From an uncultured Bacteroidota bacterium (GTDB taxonomy: Bacteria > Bacteroidota > Bacteroidia > Chitinophagales > Chitinophagaceae), in NCBI GenBank assembly GCA_903929655.1, contig CAIYVS010000566.1, positions 1-7,559 on the forward strand: a DNA stretch of 7,559 bases. Reading direction: 5' to 3'. Each line of letters opens with the position of its first letter. Position 1 is the stretch's first letter. A program made the position numbers and the translations under genes. The notes under the pieces were generated by a model. That model had not been told where the DNA came from. It did no database searches and worked only from the letters and a program-made list of their open reading frames with translations. Positions 1 through 5,533 of the stretch are shown piece after piece.

Positions 1-218
1 ATCCCACTTTTTGTGACAATGAGCTACTTGTTGATTACAATAGCACTGACAAAATGTTTTATAAGATCATGTCTGTTACAGGCAGCGACATGAATATCAG
101 CGGTACATTGCATTTTGGCACAAATCTTGTTGATATAAGCAATATACCGCCAGGTATGTATCTGCTGGATTTGCAAAACAAAAATCAAAAAAATATTTAT
201 AAGGTTATAAAGAAATAA
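1..218 (+). CDS. C-terminal end of a T9SS-exported protein (Por sorting domain), partial
   Basis: An open frame runs in from the left edge (first full codon at base 3) and stops with TAA at 216-218, giving 71 residues. The tail has the pattern of a type A type IX secretion C-terminal sorting domain: YKIMSVTGSDM, then a hydrophobic strand, then LVDISNIPPGMYLLDL, and a basic end NIYKVIKK. This beta-sandwich tail is known to direct proteins through the Bacteroidota type IX secretion system, where it is removed or replaced by an anchor. The catalytic or binding part of the protein lies outside the window, so its function cannot be named. The gene ends about 50 bases before the first tRNA-like att repeat and is probably host chromosome outside the island. 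The family call rests on the pattern alone. Confidence 0.8.
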   Translation, partial: PTFCDNELLVDYNSTDKMFYKIMSVTGSDMNISGTLHFGTNLVDISNIPPGMYLLDLQNKNQKNIYKVIKK

Positions 219-266
219 GTGCGATTTATCAAGTGCATTTCGCTCTTAAAACTTCGCTCTTAAAGT

Positions 267-302
267 AAGTGCCCCGAACAGGAATCGAACCTGCACTACC
301 TT
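267..302 (-). repeat. tRNA 3'-end fragment, att-like direct repeat copy 1
   Basis: Read on the minus strand, this has a full T-arm (GCAGG, loop TTCGATT, CCTGT) followed by acceptor strand TCGGGGC and discriminator A. No 5' acceptor partner GCCCCGA and no D-arm can be found upstream on that strand, so it is a 3' fragment and not a working tRNA. Bases 267-290 recur exactly at 380-403. Such repeats are typical of integrase crossover sites in tRNA 3' ends. The T-arm resembles tRNA-Arg(CCU) genes, but the isotype cannot be fixed without the anticodon. Confidence 0.7.
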
Positions 303-348
303 GCGATAAAAATCAAAGGATTGGAGTACAACTATAGTCACAAAACAG

Positions 349-378
349 AAAATCCATCCTCAACAGAGAATGGATTTT
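349..378 (-). terminator. Hairpin terminator downstream of tRNA 3'-end copy 2
   Basis: AAAATCCAT (349-357) and ATGGATTTT (370-378) form a perfect 9-bp stem with a 12-base loop. On the minus strand the stem starts two bases after the tRNA-like acceptor end at 380 and runs into a T-rich tract (TTTTCTGTTTTG). This is the placement expected for the terminator of a tRNA gene transcribed leftward. The stem is AT-rich, so its strength is uncertain. Confidence 0.5.
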
Positions 379-379
379 C

Positions 380-403
380 AAGTGCCCCGAACAGGAATCG
401 AAC
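380..403 (-). repeat. tRNA 3'-end fragment, att-like direct repeat copy 2 (probable island edge)
   Basis: This is a 24-base exact repeat of 267-290, 113 bases downstream. On the minus strand it keeps the T-loop, the 3' strand of the T-stem and the acceptor 3' strand. Unlike copy 1, the bases upstream (ATAAAG) no longer pair with CCTGT, so identity stops at the edge of the T-loop. A break there is what is expected of a tyrosine-recombinase crossover in a tRNA gene. As it is the copy nearer the integrase, it is the better candidate for the current island's left attachment site. An intact tRNA would be expected at the other end, outside the window. Confidence 0.65.
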
Positions 404-447
404 TTTATTCGTTTCCGCGCTCTGGGCGCTGTTTTTAGTTCTTTTTT

Positions 448-481
448 AAAGGTCGACGCCACGAATGACGCGACCTTTTTT
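448..481 (+). terminator. Hairpin with T-run, copy 1 of a repeated stem-loop
   Basis: AAAGGTCG (448-455) pairs perfectly with CGACCTTT (471-478) over a 15-base loop, and a run of six T follows at 476-481, so it fits a rho-independent terminator in plus orientation. Its 3' part, GCCACGAATGACGCGACC (458-475), is repeated exactly at 580-597. Conservation of the loop is not needed for termination, so the element may have another role. Confidence 0.55.
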
Positions 482-502
482 GTTTGCGGTCAATTGCTGA
501 CC

Positions 503-526
503 AAGTAGCCCGTAGGGGATATGAAC
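503..526 (-). repeat. Degenerate tRNA-like 3' end, possible older att scar
   Basis: On the minus strand this reads GGTTCATATCCCCTACGGGCTACTT, close to a tRNA 3' end (T-loop TTCRANY, then acceptor strand). Position 58 of the T-loop is T instead of the near-universal A, and the 5' T-stem strand does not pair beyond two G-C pairs. It matches copy 2 at 16 of 24 positions and lies 123 bases from it. It could be a scar from a related integration or a chance likeness. Confidence 0.35.
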
Positions 527-570
527 CTTGTCAATAAGGTGCTGTATATCAACTACTTGCTTTTTATCTC

Positions 571-597
571 AGGTCGAGTGCCACGAATGACGCGACC
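571..597. repeat. Hairpin repeat copy 2
   Basis: GGTCG (572-576) pairs with CGACC (593-597) across a 16-base loop. AGGTCGA at the start and the 18-base GCCACGAATGACGCGACC at 580-597 match the hairpin at 450-475, with one extra base in the loop. Neither strand has a T-run, so it is a poor terminator. It is the last structured element before the integrase stop codon, 145 bases away. Confidence 0.6.
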
Positions 598-741
598 CTA
601 GTACTACTATTGATTAAAGAACCTTTTTTGCATTATCGAAAGCCTTTTGCCTGCACAACAATCTTACATCATGTTTAAGAGCAATTGCATTTCCATATCA
701 ATACAAAAGTAACAAAAGTTGAGAAGTACAAGCGATATTAT

Positions 742-1953
742 TCATTTTAGCTTACTTTTTAAAGCCTTCATATCAACACTAATTTTCCCATCTAATATCT
801 TGGCATAAAGCTGTGTTTGGGACAAAGATTTATGGCCAAGCATTCTGGATACTGTTTCTATAGGTACACCATTATTGAGTGTGATTGTAGTAGCAAAGGT
901 ATGGCGAGCTATATGGAAGGTTAAATCCCTATTTATCCCGCAGAGGTCTGCTATCTCCTTTAAGTAAGCATTCATCTTTTGATTAGTCAACACGGGTAAG
1001 ACGCAATCTTTAGCTTTGCATTTAGGATGAGATTTGTATTTATTCATAATTCCTAAAGGCACACGCAATAACGGTATCCGAGATGGCGTTCCTGTCTTTT
1101 GCCTTTGAATCATTATCCAGGGGCTATTATCAATACCATTAACAATATTCACTCTTTTCAAGTTACTGACATCAACATAAGCCAGGCCGGTATAGCAACA
1201 GAATAAAAAAATGTCCTTTACGATATTCAATCTATCTATTGCAAAATCCTTATGGCTTATCATGGCTAACTCCTCTTTTGTCAATGCAGTTCTTACGACC
1301 TCATCTTTGGTCATTTTGAAATCCGCAAAAGGATTGTTTTTTAACCATCCTTTTCTAACGGCTTCCATCACAATCTTTTTTAGCGTGGTGATATATTTTA
1401 TCACCGAATTGGTATTGCAGTTCTTAAATGCTTTGAGCCAAAATGCGTATTCCGAAACAAATTCATAATTCAGAGAATTGACATTTAAATCACTGGCTTT
1501 ATATTTCCATAAAATGAAGGCTTTACTATGGTTGTAAATTGTCCGGTACCGTTTAATTGTAGCAAGAGCGTATCCTTTGTTTAGCAACGCTTCCATCCGC
1601 GCATTATAAGCGCTGATTAATTCTAATAGCATCTTTTTCTCTCCCTGCCCTGTGACGAGATTTTTTAAGGCATGTGCCGTAATTTGTTTCTCGTTAGCAA
1701 TAAAAGATAACCTGGCTTGGCAGATTTTAGCTGAGATCAAATCAAGATAAATATTGAGACTTTTAGCATCATCATCCGGCCCTGCGGCTCTGCCTAATGA
1801 TCTATCCCACCTGTCGATAGGCCACTTTCTTTTCAATGATAATTCTCTGGATTCCCCATCTGCGGTAATACGTAAGTAAATATAGCAATAGGCTTTTTCT
1901 TTTGTTTTTGGTCGTTTTAAAAAATAAAACATACCGAAGCTTTTTTCCAACAT
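742..1953 (-). CDS. Tyrosine recombinase / integrase, Bacteroidota type
   Basis: This 403-residue site-specific recombinase probably inserts and excises the island at the nearby tRNA-like repeats. An N-terminal arm-binding-like region (about 1-90) is followed by a SAM-like core-binding domain (about 105-205) and the catalytic domain (about 220-400). Visible catalytic residues are Lys286 (RQKTGTPSRIPL), His347 and Arg350 (HIARHTF), His374 (LGHKS) and nucleophile Tyr383 (TQLYAKI). The first catalytic arginine is missing: the box reads TGLAYVDV with Ala258. The same replacement (a Ser) is known in CTnDOT integrase, so this does not imply inactivity. The start is ATG at 1951-1953; Met8 is an alternative. 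There is no clear Shine-Dalgarno, which is normal for the phylum. The gene is divergent from the defence genes to its right, and its start codon lies inside an inverted repeat that may regulate it. Confidence 0.93.
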   Translation of the reverse strand: MLEKSFGMFYFLKRPKTKEKAYCYIYLRITADGESRELSLKRKWPIDRWDRSLGRAAGPDDDAKSLNIYLDLISAKICQARLSFIANEKQITAHALKNLVTGQGEKKMLLELISAYNARMEALLNKGYALATIKRYRTIYNHSKAFILWKYKASDLNVNSLNYEFVSEYAFWLKAFKNCNTNSVIKYITTLKKIVMEAVRKGWLKNNPFADFKMTKDEVVRTALTKEELAMISHKDFAIDRLNIVKDIFLFCCYTGLAYVDVSNLKRVNIVNGIDNSPWIMIQRQKTGTPSRIPLLRVPLGIMNKYKSHPKCKAKDCVLPVLTNQKMNAYLKEIADLCGINRDLTFHIARHTFATTITLNNGVPIETVSRMLGHKSLSQTQLYAKILDGKISVDMKALKSKLK

Positions 1954-1989
1954 AGTTTAAATGATTATAGGGTGAACAATGTTGGAAAA
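1943..1989 (-). promoter_or_regulatory. Inverted repeat straddling the integrase start codon
   Basis: TTTTCCAACAT (1943-1953) and ATGTTGGAAAA (1979-1989) are perfect 11-bp inverted arms separated by 25 bases. The integrase ATG and its first codons form one arm. The spacer holds TATAAT on the minus strand, a possible promoter element. The repeat could be an operator around the integrase promoter, or an mRNA stem that hides the start codon if transcription begins further upstream. The pairing is seen directly; the role is inferred. Confidence 0.5.
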
Positions 1990-2051
1990 TGGATTTTTTA
2001 CATTTTAAATAGATAAAAAAATGTTTGGGAGAAAAAGGGGGGTACAAGTTC

Positions 2052-2070
2052 AAATTACTTATTGTAATTT
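2052..2070. promoter_or_regulatory. Operator-like palindrome in the divergent intergenic region
   Basis: AAATTAC (2052-2058), loop TTATT, GTAATTT (2064-2070) form a perfect 7-bp inverted repeat between the divergent integrase and DUF4062 genes. Its size suits a dimeric repressor site, but it is AT-rich and no regulator gene is visible in the window. TATTTTTA at 2152-2159 is a weak match to the Bacteroidota -7 element TAnnTTTG for the rightward genes, with no good -33 element at the usual distance. Confidence 0.3.
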
Positions 2071-2177
2071 TCTTGCTTTATTCATTCATTGGAGCAGTGA
2101 CAAATAAACCAAATGCTTGATGATCTTGTTCACGAACCTAAATGAAATCCTTATTTTTACGATAACAATTGCCATTT

Positions 2178-3635
2178 ATGCCTAAAGAATCCAAAATATT
2201 CACCCTTTTTATAGCAGCGCCAGGCGATGTTAGCATTGAGAAAGAAGTCATAAGAGACTTAGCTGTTGAGTGGAACAGAAACAGAGGCCAATTTATCGAT
2301 GCCAGGGTGGAAGTGACGGATTGGTTGCATGTGTTCCCGGAGTTTAACGACCGCCCGCAGGCTATAATAAATGAACAGTTATTCGATAAAGCCGATTTGG
2401 TAGTTGCTATTTTTTGGACAAAGTTCGGCTCTCCGACGGGTATCGCCAATTCCGGCACCGAAGAGGAAATACTGAGGGCTAAGAAGCAAAATAAGCCACT
2501 AATGCTTTATTTCAGTGACGTTGCTGCACAGCCTTCAACGGTTGACTACACTGAGTTGGAGAAGGTAAATACTTTTAAGAAAGAACATCAACATGACGGC
2601 CTTTATAAAAGTTACAATACCGTTGATTCGTTCAAACCAATGTTCAGAAACGATCTTGCAGGCATGATGCACAAAATCATGCAGGGGGATAAGCCAATAG
2701 AAGATAATTCAAAAGCTGAGCGGGAGGCAAGAAAACAGGAAGAAAAAGATACCACAGGTGTAGATTATAAGCCGGTAAAAGAAATTGAGAAGCGGATAAT
2801 TGAAAATTTTCCCGTTTATCTTGCGAAGTTATATGGGATTGTGGAGCCGAAAAGTGCACTTCCCAACGGGCTGAAAGTAAGCAAGGCAAATAATAATAAA
2901 GAAGAAATCGCTATGCTAAAGGAGAAGGTCATTGACTGGAATAAGCGCATCCTATCATATACAAATCAACTGACACAAATTCTTAATGATATTGAAGAAT
3001 ATTCTGATGATGAATTAAAAAATGATATCATCCGCAATGATTTGTGGACGGTCAGCGGAGCGCACAAAAGTATGGATGCCGAATTATGGCTGTACAAGAA
3101 GAACTATGAGGCCGTTGAAGCATACAAGATTAAGGAAACTGTTAGGAATATAATGACGGCAATTGAAGTGTATAACGCTCGAATACCTGTCAATGTAAAA
3201 AATAACACGACATCTACTCCGTCTTCGTTTGGCTTTGATATACTTTCAGAAAAGGAAACGTTGCTGTCAGGAATTATAGGTAAAGGCATACGCTCTGAAA
3301 TCCTGCATAAACTTGATCCGAAGCATTTTGCTTTGATGACAAGGCGGAGCATATGGGGTTTATTCTTCTTAAGTAGTGAAAGCTCCGAATTTGTAGTTGA
3401 CCAAACTAAGGACGGATTATGGAGGACGGTGCATAATTGGGATTACATGTATGACTATTTCAACCTTTACAATTACATCGTTTTTCAGTTAATGAAAGAT
3501 CATTTTTCAAAATTCAAGATTAACCTGGACAGTAATTATAAATACGGTTATACTAACCTGTTCTTAGTGGAAATTTTCCATCACCATGCGAAAGAAATAG
3601 AAGAATACAGGCGGTATAAATACAAAGGTATATGA
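2178..3635 (+). CDS. DUF4062-domain protein with an unrecognised C-terminal half (candidate defence sensor/effector)
   Basis: This 485-residue protein begins at ATG 2178; an in-frame TTG at 2169 is possible but less likely. Residues about 6-130 match the DUF4062 pattern: strand FIAAPGDVSIEKEVI, then DWLHVFPEFNDRPQ, the strand KADLVVAIFWTKFGSPTG, and SGTEEEILRAKKQNKPLMLYF (Ser92-Gly93-Thr94-Glu95). DUF4062 is a Rossmann-like domain related to TIR and nucleoside-deoxyribosyltransferase folds, and is often found at the front of STAND NTPases. No NTPase follows here. A charged linker (175-195) leads to a mostly helical region (200-335) and a block GIIGKGIRSEILHKLDPKHF (366-384) that I cannot assign. 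No membrane segments or signal peptide are seen. The stop overlaps the helicase start by 4 bases (ATGA), so the two are probably translated together. The GT..E motif might bind or cleave a nucleotide such as NAD, which is inference. The domain call is firm and the function unknown. Confidence 0.75.
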   Translation: MPKESKIFTLFIAAPGDVSIEKEVIRDLAVEWNRNRGQFIDARVEVTDWLHVFPEFNDRPQAIINEQLFDKADLVVAIFWTKFGSPTGIANSGTEEEILRAKKQNKPLMLYFSDVAAQPSTVDYTELEKVNTFKKEHQHDGLYKSYNTVDSFKPMFRNDLAGMMHKIMQGDKPIEDNSKAEREARKQEEKDTTGVDYKPVKEIEKRIIENFPVYLAKLYGIVEPKSALPNGLKVSKANNNKEEIAMLKEKVIDWNKRILSYTNQLTQILNDIEEYSDDELKNDIIRNDLWTVSGAHKSMDAELWLYKKNYEAVEAYKIKETVRNIMTAIEVYNARIPVNVKNNTTSTPSSFGFDILSEKETLLSGIIGKGIRSEILHKLDPKHFALMTRRSIWGLFFLSSESSEFVVDQTKDGLWRTVHNWDYMYDYFNLYNYIVFQLMKDHFSKFKINLDSNYKYGYTNLFLVEIFHHHAKEIEEYRRYKYKGI

Positions 3636-5257
3636 CCGAGTTGCTGAAGAAATATGATACCTTAACACGTAAGATTTCATCTTTTCACCCTTTCCAGCAA
3701 TCTGCCATTGAAACATTATTGGCAGGCCACAATACACTTGTTATAGCACCTACTGGAAAAGGTAAGTCGCTGATATATCAGATCGCCGGGCAGGAATTAC
3801 CGGGCACAACAATAGTAGTTTCGCCATTAATCGCATTAATGAATGAACAGGCTGCATATTTAGGAGACCGGCTTGCAGTCCATCTCAATTCAAATCTTGA
3901 ATTCGTTGACCAAAGAAAACTGCTACGAAACATTGCCAACGGGACGATTGCCCCTAAGTTTATCTTTCTTTCGCCGGAACGCCTGCAAAACTATTTTTTT
4001 CGTTCCGCATTGAAAAAATCTGGGTTGCAGGTTTCACTATTGGTAATTGATGAAGCACATTGTATCAGCCAGTGGGGGTTTGACTTCAGGCCCGAATACA
4101 CGGAGATACCTAATTTCTTATTGTTCCTTACCACTCTTGGGCAGCACCCCCCACTGCTTGCGATGACTGCTACTATTGGGAAACGGCCCAAACAGGATAT
4201 TGAAAAGGAATTTGCTATTGAACCCCAACACGTATTCTTTGATTCCGATCTAGTGCGCCGGGAGCTAAACCTTCAGTTCGTTGAAATCGGAAAAGAAAAA
4301 GATAAATTTAATGTGCTAAACAGCTTACTGAATACCTGCACTCCGCGGAAAGCTATCGTCTACTTTTACGACATACCCGATTGCAAATCCTTTTCGAAAA
4401 AACTTAATGAGATCGGCATTACGAGCAGGAATTATTTTTCTGGCATGAATAGCAAGGAGAAGAATGATGTTTACACAGAATTCAAGGGAGGTAAAATAAA
4501 CGTGCTTTGTGCAACAACGGCTTTCGGCATGGGAATGAACATTGCCGACATAGATATGATTGTTCACCATCGTATGCCGAACTCCATAGAAGAATATTAC
4601 CAACAGGTAGGCAGAGCCGCAAGGGATAGGACAATTTGCCCGTCAGCAAATTGCTTTCTGCTTTGGTCGGAAGCTAATTTTAGATTTAAGTATGATGAGC
4701 ATATTCCGGCGGTTATAATTTCTCCCCAACAAATTGAAGAGGGCTTTAGAAAGTTAGGGCTAACAAATAAAGCCGGCATACCACAATCTTTGGAATATTC
4801 AGATTATATAAAGCAGGACTTAGGCAGGCTGCGCTACTGTTTCGAGAGAAGAGGCGTTTTAAAAACTATCGGAGAAGTTAATGGCACGCCTAAATCCATC
4901 GTTTTTTTCAAGGAAAATAAAAAATGGGAAGCGATTGTTGCTAAAATGGTCACAGGCAACAGTTTTATACGGGCAGCGGCAAATTCCAACTTGAACCTAC
5001 AAGAATTGATAGATTACATTTTCGAAAAAGAGCTTAATGGTGAGATCAAAATATTCCCGGCACGTGAAAAAAAAATATTCTTTGTTTCAGATTTCAATGA
5101 AGTGCCTGTAGAAATTGGATATTCAATTACTGACGAATCCATTACTTTGTCTGATTATAAAAAAATCCAGGTGGATAAGCTGTACGAGCTGATTCATAGT
5201 GACGATGCGCAGGCTTTTATTGAAAGCTATTTTTTGAGGGAGGCTGATAGGAGATAA
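3632..5257 (+). CDS. RecQ-family SF2 DNA helicase, short form, paired with the DUF4062 gene
   Basis: This 541-residue ATP-dependent helicase should unwind DNA 3' to 5', as RecQ relatives do. Motif 0 is HPFQQSAI (19-26), Walker A APTGKGKS (39-46), and the DEAH box with the RecQ signature runs VIDEAHCISQWGFDFRPEY (138-156). Motif III is AMTAT (177-181), motif V ATTAFGMGMNIADI (294-307) and motif VI QQVGRAARDR (324-333), with Ala where most RecQ proteins have GRAGRD. After the core, the four-cysteine zinc module and HRDC domain of housekeeping RecQ are not evident; Cys336 and Cys341 are the only closely spaced cysteines there. Residues 350-541 are a partner-specific tail I do not recognise. The ATG overlaps the DUF4062 stop, which fixes the start. 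AAAGG sits only three bases upstream of it. Coupling to DUF4062 and a place beside a type I operon suggest an anti-phage role over general repair. Confidence 0.9.
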   Translation: MTELLKKYDTLTRKISSFHPFQQSAIETLLAGHNTLVIAPTGKGKSLIYQIAGQELPGTTIVVSPLIALMNEQAAYLGDRLAVHLNSNLEFVDQRKLLRNIANGTIAPKFIFLSPERLQNYFFRSALKKSGLQVSLLVIDEAHCISQWGFDFRPEYTEIPNFLLFLTTLGQHPPLLAMTATIGKRPKQDIEKEFAIEPQHVFFDSDLVRRELNLQFVEIGKEKDKFNVLNSLLNTCTPRKAIVYFYDIPDCKSFSKKLNEIGITSRNYFSGMNSKEKNDVYTEFKGGKINVLCATTAFGMGMNIADIDMIVHHRMPNSIEEYYQQVGRAARDRTICPSANCFLLWSEANFRFKYDEHIPAVIISPQQIEEGFRKLGLTNKAGIPQSLEYSDYIKQDLGRLRYCFERRGVLKTIGEVNGTPKSIVFFKENKKWEAIVAKMVTGNSFIRAAANSNLNLQELIDYIFEKELNGEIKIFPAREKKIFFVSDFNEVPVEIGYSITDESITLSDYKKIQVDKLYELIHSDDAQAFIESYFLREADRR

Positions 5258-5533
5258 TAGGTGTTTAACAAAGTATAAACCGACATAGATGAATTATTCT
5301 TAATGAGAGCGCTGTTTACGATGCTGCCCAGTTATCAGACTAGAAATAATTTTAAAATACTTTTGACATCGAAAAATAAGAAACCTGAGCAGTTCCTCGT
5401 TTTACGCAAAATTCCTTTATAAATTTACATCATCGTATATTCATAGAACTATCATTGTAAATACTATTTTATTCGGTAATGTTAGGTAAACAAAAAACAG
5501 TACAATTTATGCATTGTCAATTTAATAAATGTC
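5258..5533 (+). promoter_or_regulatory. AT-rich intergenic region before hsdM, probable promoter zone
   Basis: These 276 bases separate the helicase stop from the hsdM start. They contain two weak inverted repeats, ATTTACA/TGTAAAT (5423-5429 and 5456-5462) and ACAAT/ATTGT (5502-5506 and 5513-5517). TACAATTTAT at 5501-5510 loosely resembles a Bacteroidota -7 box. There is no strong terminator after the helicase. The gap suggests hsdMS has its own promoter and is a separate unit. A 39-codon ORF (5303-5422) looks non-coding. Confidence 0.35.

Larger units (their letters stand above)
219..741. other. Non-coding island boundary with stacked att-like and hairpin repeats
   Basis: This 523-base stretch between the T9SS-tail gene and the integrase stop has no convincing gene. 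It holds, in order: two 12-base copies of TTCGCTCTTAAA (239-250 and 253-264), the first tRNA 3'-end copy (267-290, extending to about 302), a hairpin (349-378), the second exact copy (380-403), a hairpin with a T-run (448-481), a degenerate tRNA-like 3' end (503-526) and a second hairpin copy (571-597). The hexamer AAGTGC, which starts the att-like repeat, occurs at 217, 231, 267 and 380. From 600 to 741 I see only AT-rich sequence and the short palindrome TAGTACTA (599-606). Confidence 0.7.

Noticed and set aside
267..345. A complete tRNA gene on the minus strand
   Set aside because: The T-arm and acceptor 3' strand are good, but no D-arm, no proper anticodon arm and no 5' acceptor strand GCCCCGA are found.
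267..597. CRISPR array
   Set aside because: There are only two exact repeat copies, spacing is over 80 bases, the repeats match a tRNA end and no cas genes are present.
1802..2053. Minus-strand ORF upstream of and overlapping the integrase start
   Set aside because: Most of it lies inside the integrase gene in another frame and its sequence is low complexity.
1972..2133. TTGTTCAC found upstream of both divergent genes (minus 1979-1972, plus 2126-2133)
   Set aside because: An 8-base match at different distances from the two starts is too weak to call a shared operator.
2138..2458. Minus-strand ORF over the DUF4062 start
   Set aside because: It is antisense to a clear DUF4062 domain, with no family features of its own.
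5303..5422. 39-codon ORF between the helicase and hsdM
   Set aside because: No recognisable motif, no ribosome binding site, and an AT-rich gap where such ORFs arise by chance.
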